Shown here: positions 6,238 to 6,420 of the stretch, one piece after another
Layout: the number at the start of each line of letters is the position of its first letter
Numbering within the stretch: the stretch's first letter is position 1
DNA from: Nitrososphaerota archaeon
GTDB taxonomy: Archaea; Thermoproteota; Nitrososphaeria; Nitrososphaerales; CADDZS01
NCBI GenBank assembly: GCA_027886785.1
Contig: JAPCJV010000106.1
Span: 1 to 6,420, forward strand
Length of the DNA stretch: 6,420 nucleotides
Direction: 5' to 3'
Program-made: the position numbers and the translations under genes
The notes under the pieces: model-generated
The model's database searches: none
The model's input: only the letters and a program-made list of their open reading frames with translations
Told to the model about the DNA's origin: nothing

Positions 6238-6420
6238 TTAGGTAAACTGGGGGATGATCTCTTTTCCGAAGATCTCTATAACATCTTTGACATCCTGGCC
6301 GACGCCATGTTCTCCAGTAAGAATTGCAATTTGATGAACACCAGTATTAGCGAGTTTCTTGATCTGATCAATACACTCGTCCACAGTGCCAGCGACTCCA
6401 AATTTCAGAATAAATTCGTC
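6238..6420 (-). CDS. Luciferase-like (LLM class, probably F420-dependent) oxidoreductase, C-terminal part
   Basis: The frame is open from the window edge to a TAA at 6240-6238, giving the last 60 residues of a larger protein (these enzymes usually have about 300-350). The segment FGVAGTVDECIDQIKKL then GVHQIAI, GEHG and a final EIFGKEIIPQF matches the closing part of the luciferase-like TIM barrel, where the pattern is aGTpeec...ikkl...Gvdhi and a last helix ending in ...eevIP. Members such as methylene-tetrahydromethanopterin reductase and other F420- or FMN-dependent reductases and monooxygenases share it. The cofactor and substrate sites lie outside the window. It points the same way as the transporter operon but is separated from it by 383 bases and a likely separate promoter, so co-transcription is doubtful. 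Confidence 0.75.
   Translation of the reverse strand, partial: DEFILKFGVAGTVDECIDQIKKLANTGVHQIAILTGEHGVGQDVKDVIEIFGKEIIPQFT

Overview
The window holds one almost complete ABC importer operon of the dipeptide/oligopeptide (Dpp/Opp) type, all on the minus strand, so it reads from right to left. Upstream of it are the tail of an unrelated enzyme gene and a decayed gene remnant. The source looks archaeal. The substrate-binding protein is held by a C-terminal membrane helix behind a Ser/Thr-rich stalk and carries 17 Asn-X-Ser/Thr sequons. A TTTAAA box lies at the right distance upstream of it, and the neighbouring enzyme fits an F420-dependent luciferase-like family. I cannot name the lineage; a Thermoproteota/Nitrososphaeria-like or Thermoplasmata-like organism would fit, but this is inference.

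Layout in transcription order (minus strand). 6420-6238: last 60 codons of a luciferase-like (LLM, probably F420-dependent) oxidoreductase, cut by the window edge. 6237-5855: 383 bases with no intact gene; 6206-5974 contains what I read as a broken ParB/Spo0J-type N-terminal domain split over two or three frames, and 5900-5888 holds a probable promoter. 5854-3923: surface-anchored family 5 solute-binding protein. 3866-2898: first permease (DppB type). 2898-2006: second permease (DppC type), whose first 40 codons are out of frame with the rest by one base. 2006-1053: first ATPase (DppD type). 1032-19: second ATPase (DppF type). A short GC-rich hairpin spans the last stop codon at the left edge.

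The five transporter genes work together. The anchored binding protein captures substrate outside the cell, the two permeases form the channel, and the two ATPases power it. Gene junctions are tight: ATGA-type overlap between the permeases, TAATG between second permease and first ATPase, 20 bases between the ATPases. The binding-protein gene is set apart by a 56-base gap. The substrate cannot be told from sequence; peptides are the default for the family, but nickel, sugars and other small molecules are also carried by members.

The two points most worth a second look are the one-base lesion at the start of the second permease gene, which one extra A in a run of five would repair, and the ParB-like remnant in the gap upstream of the operon.
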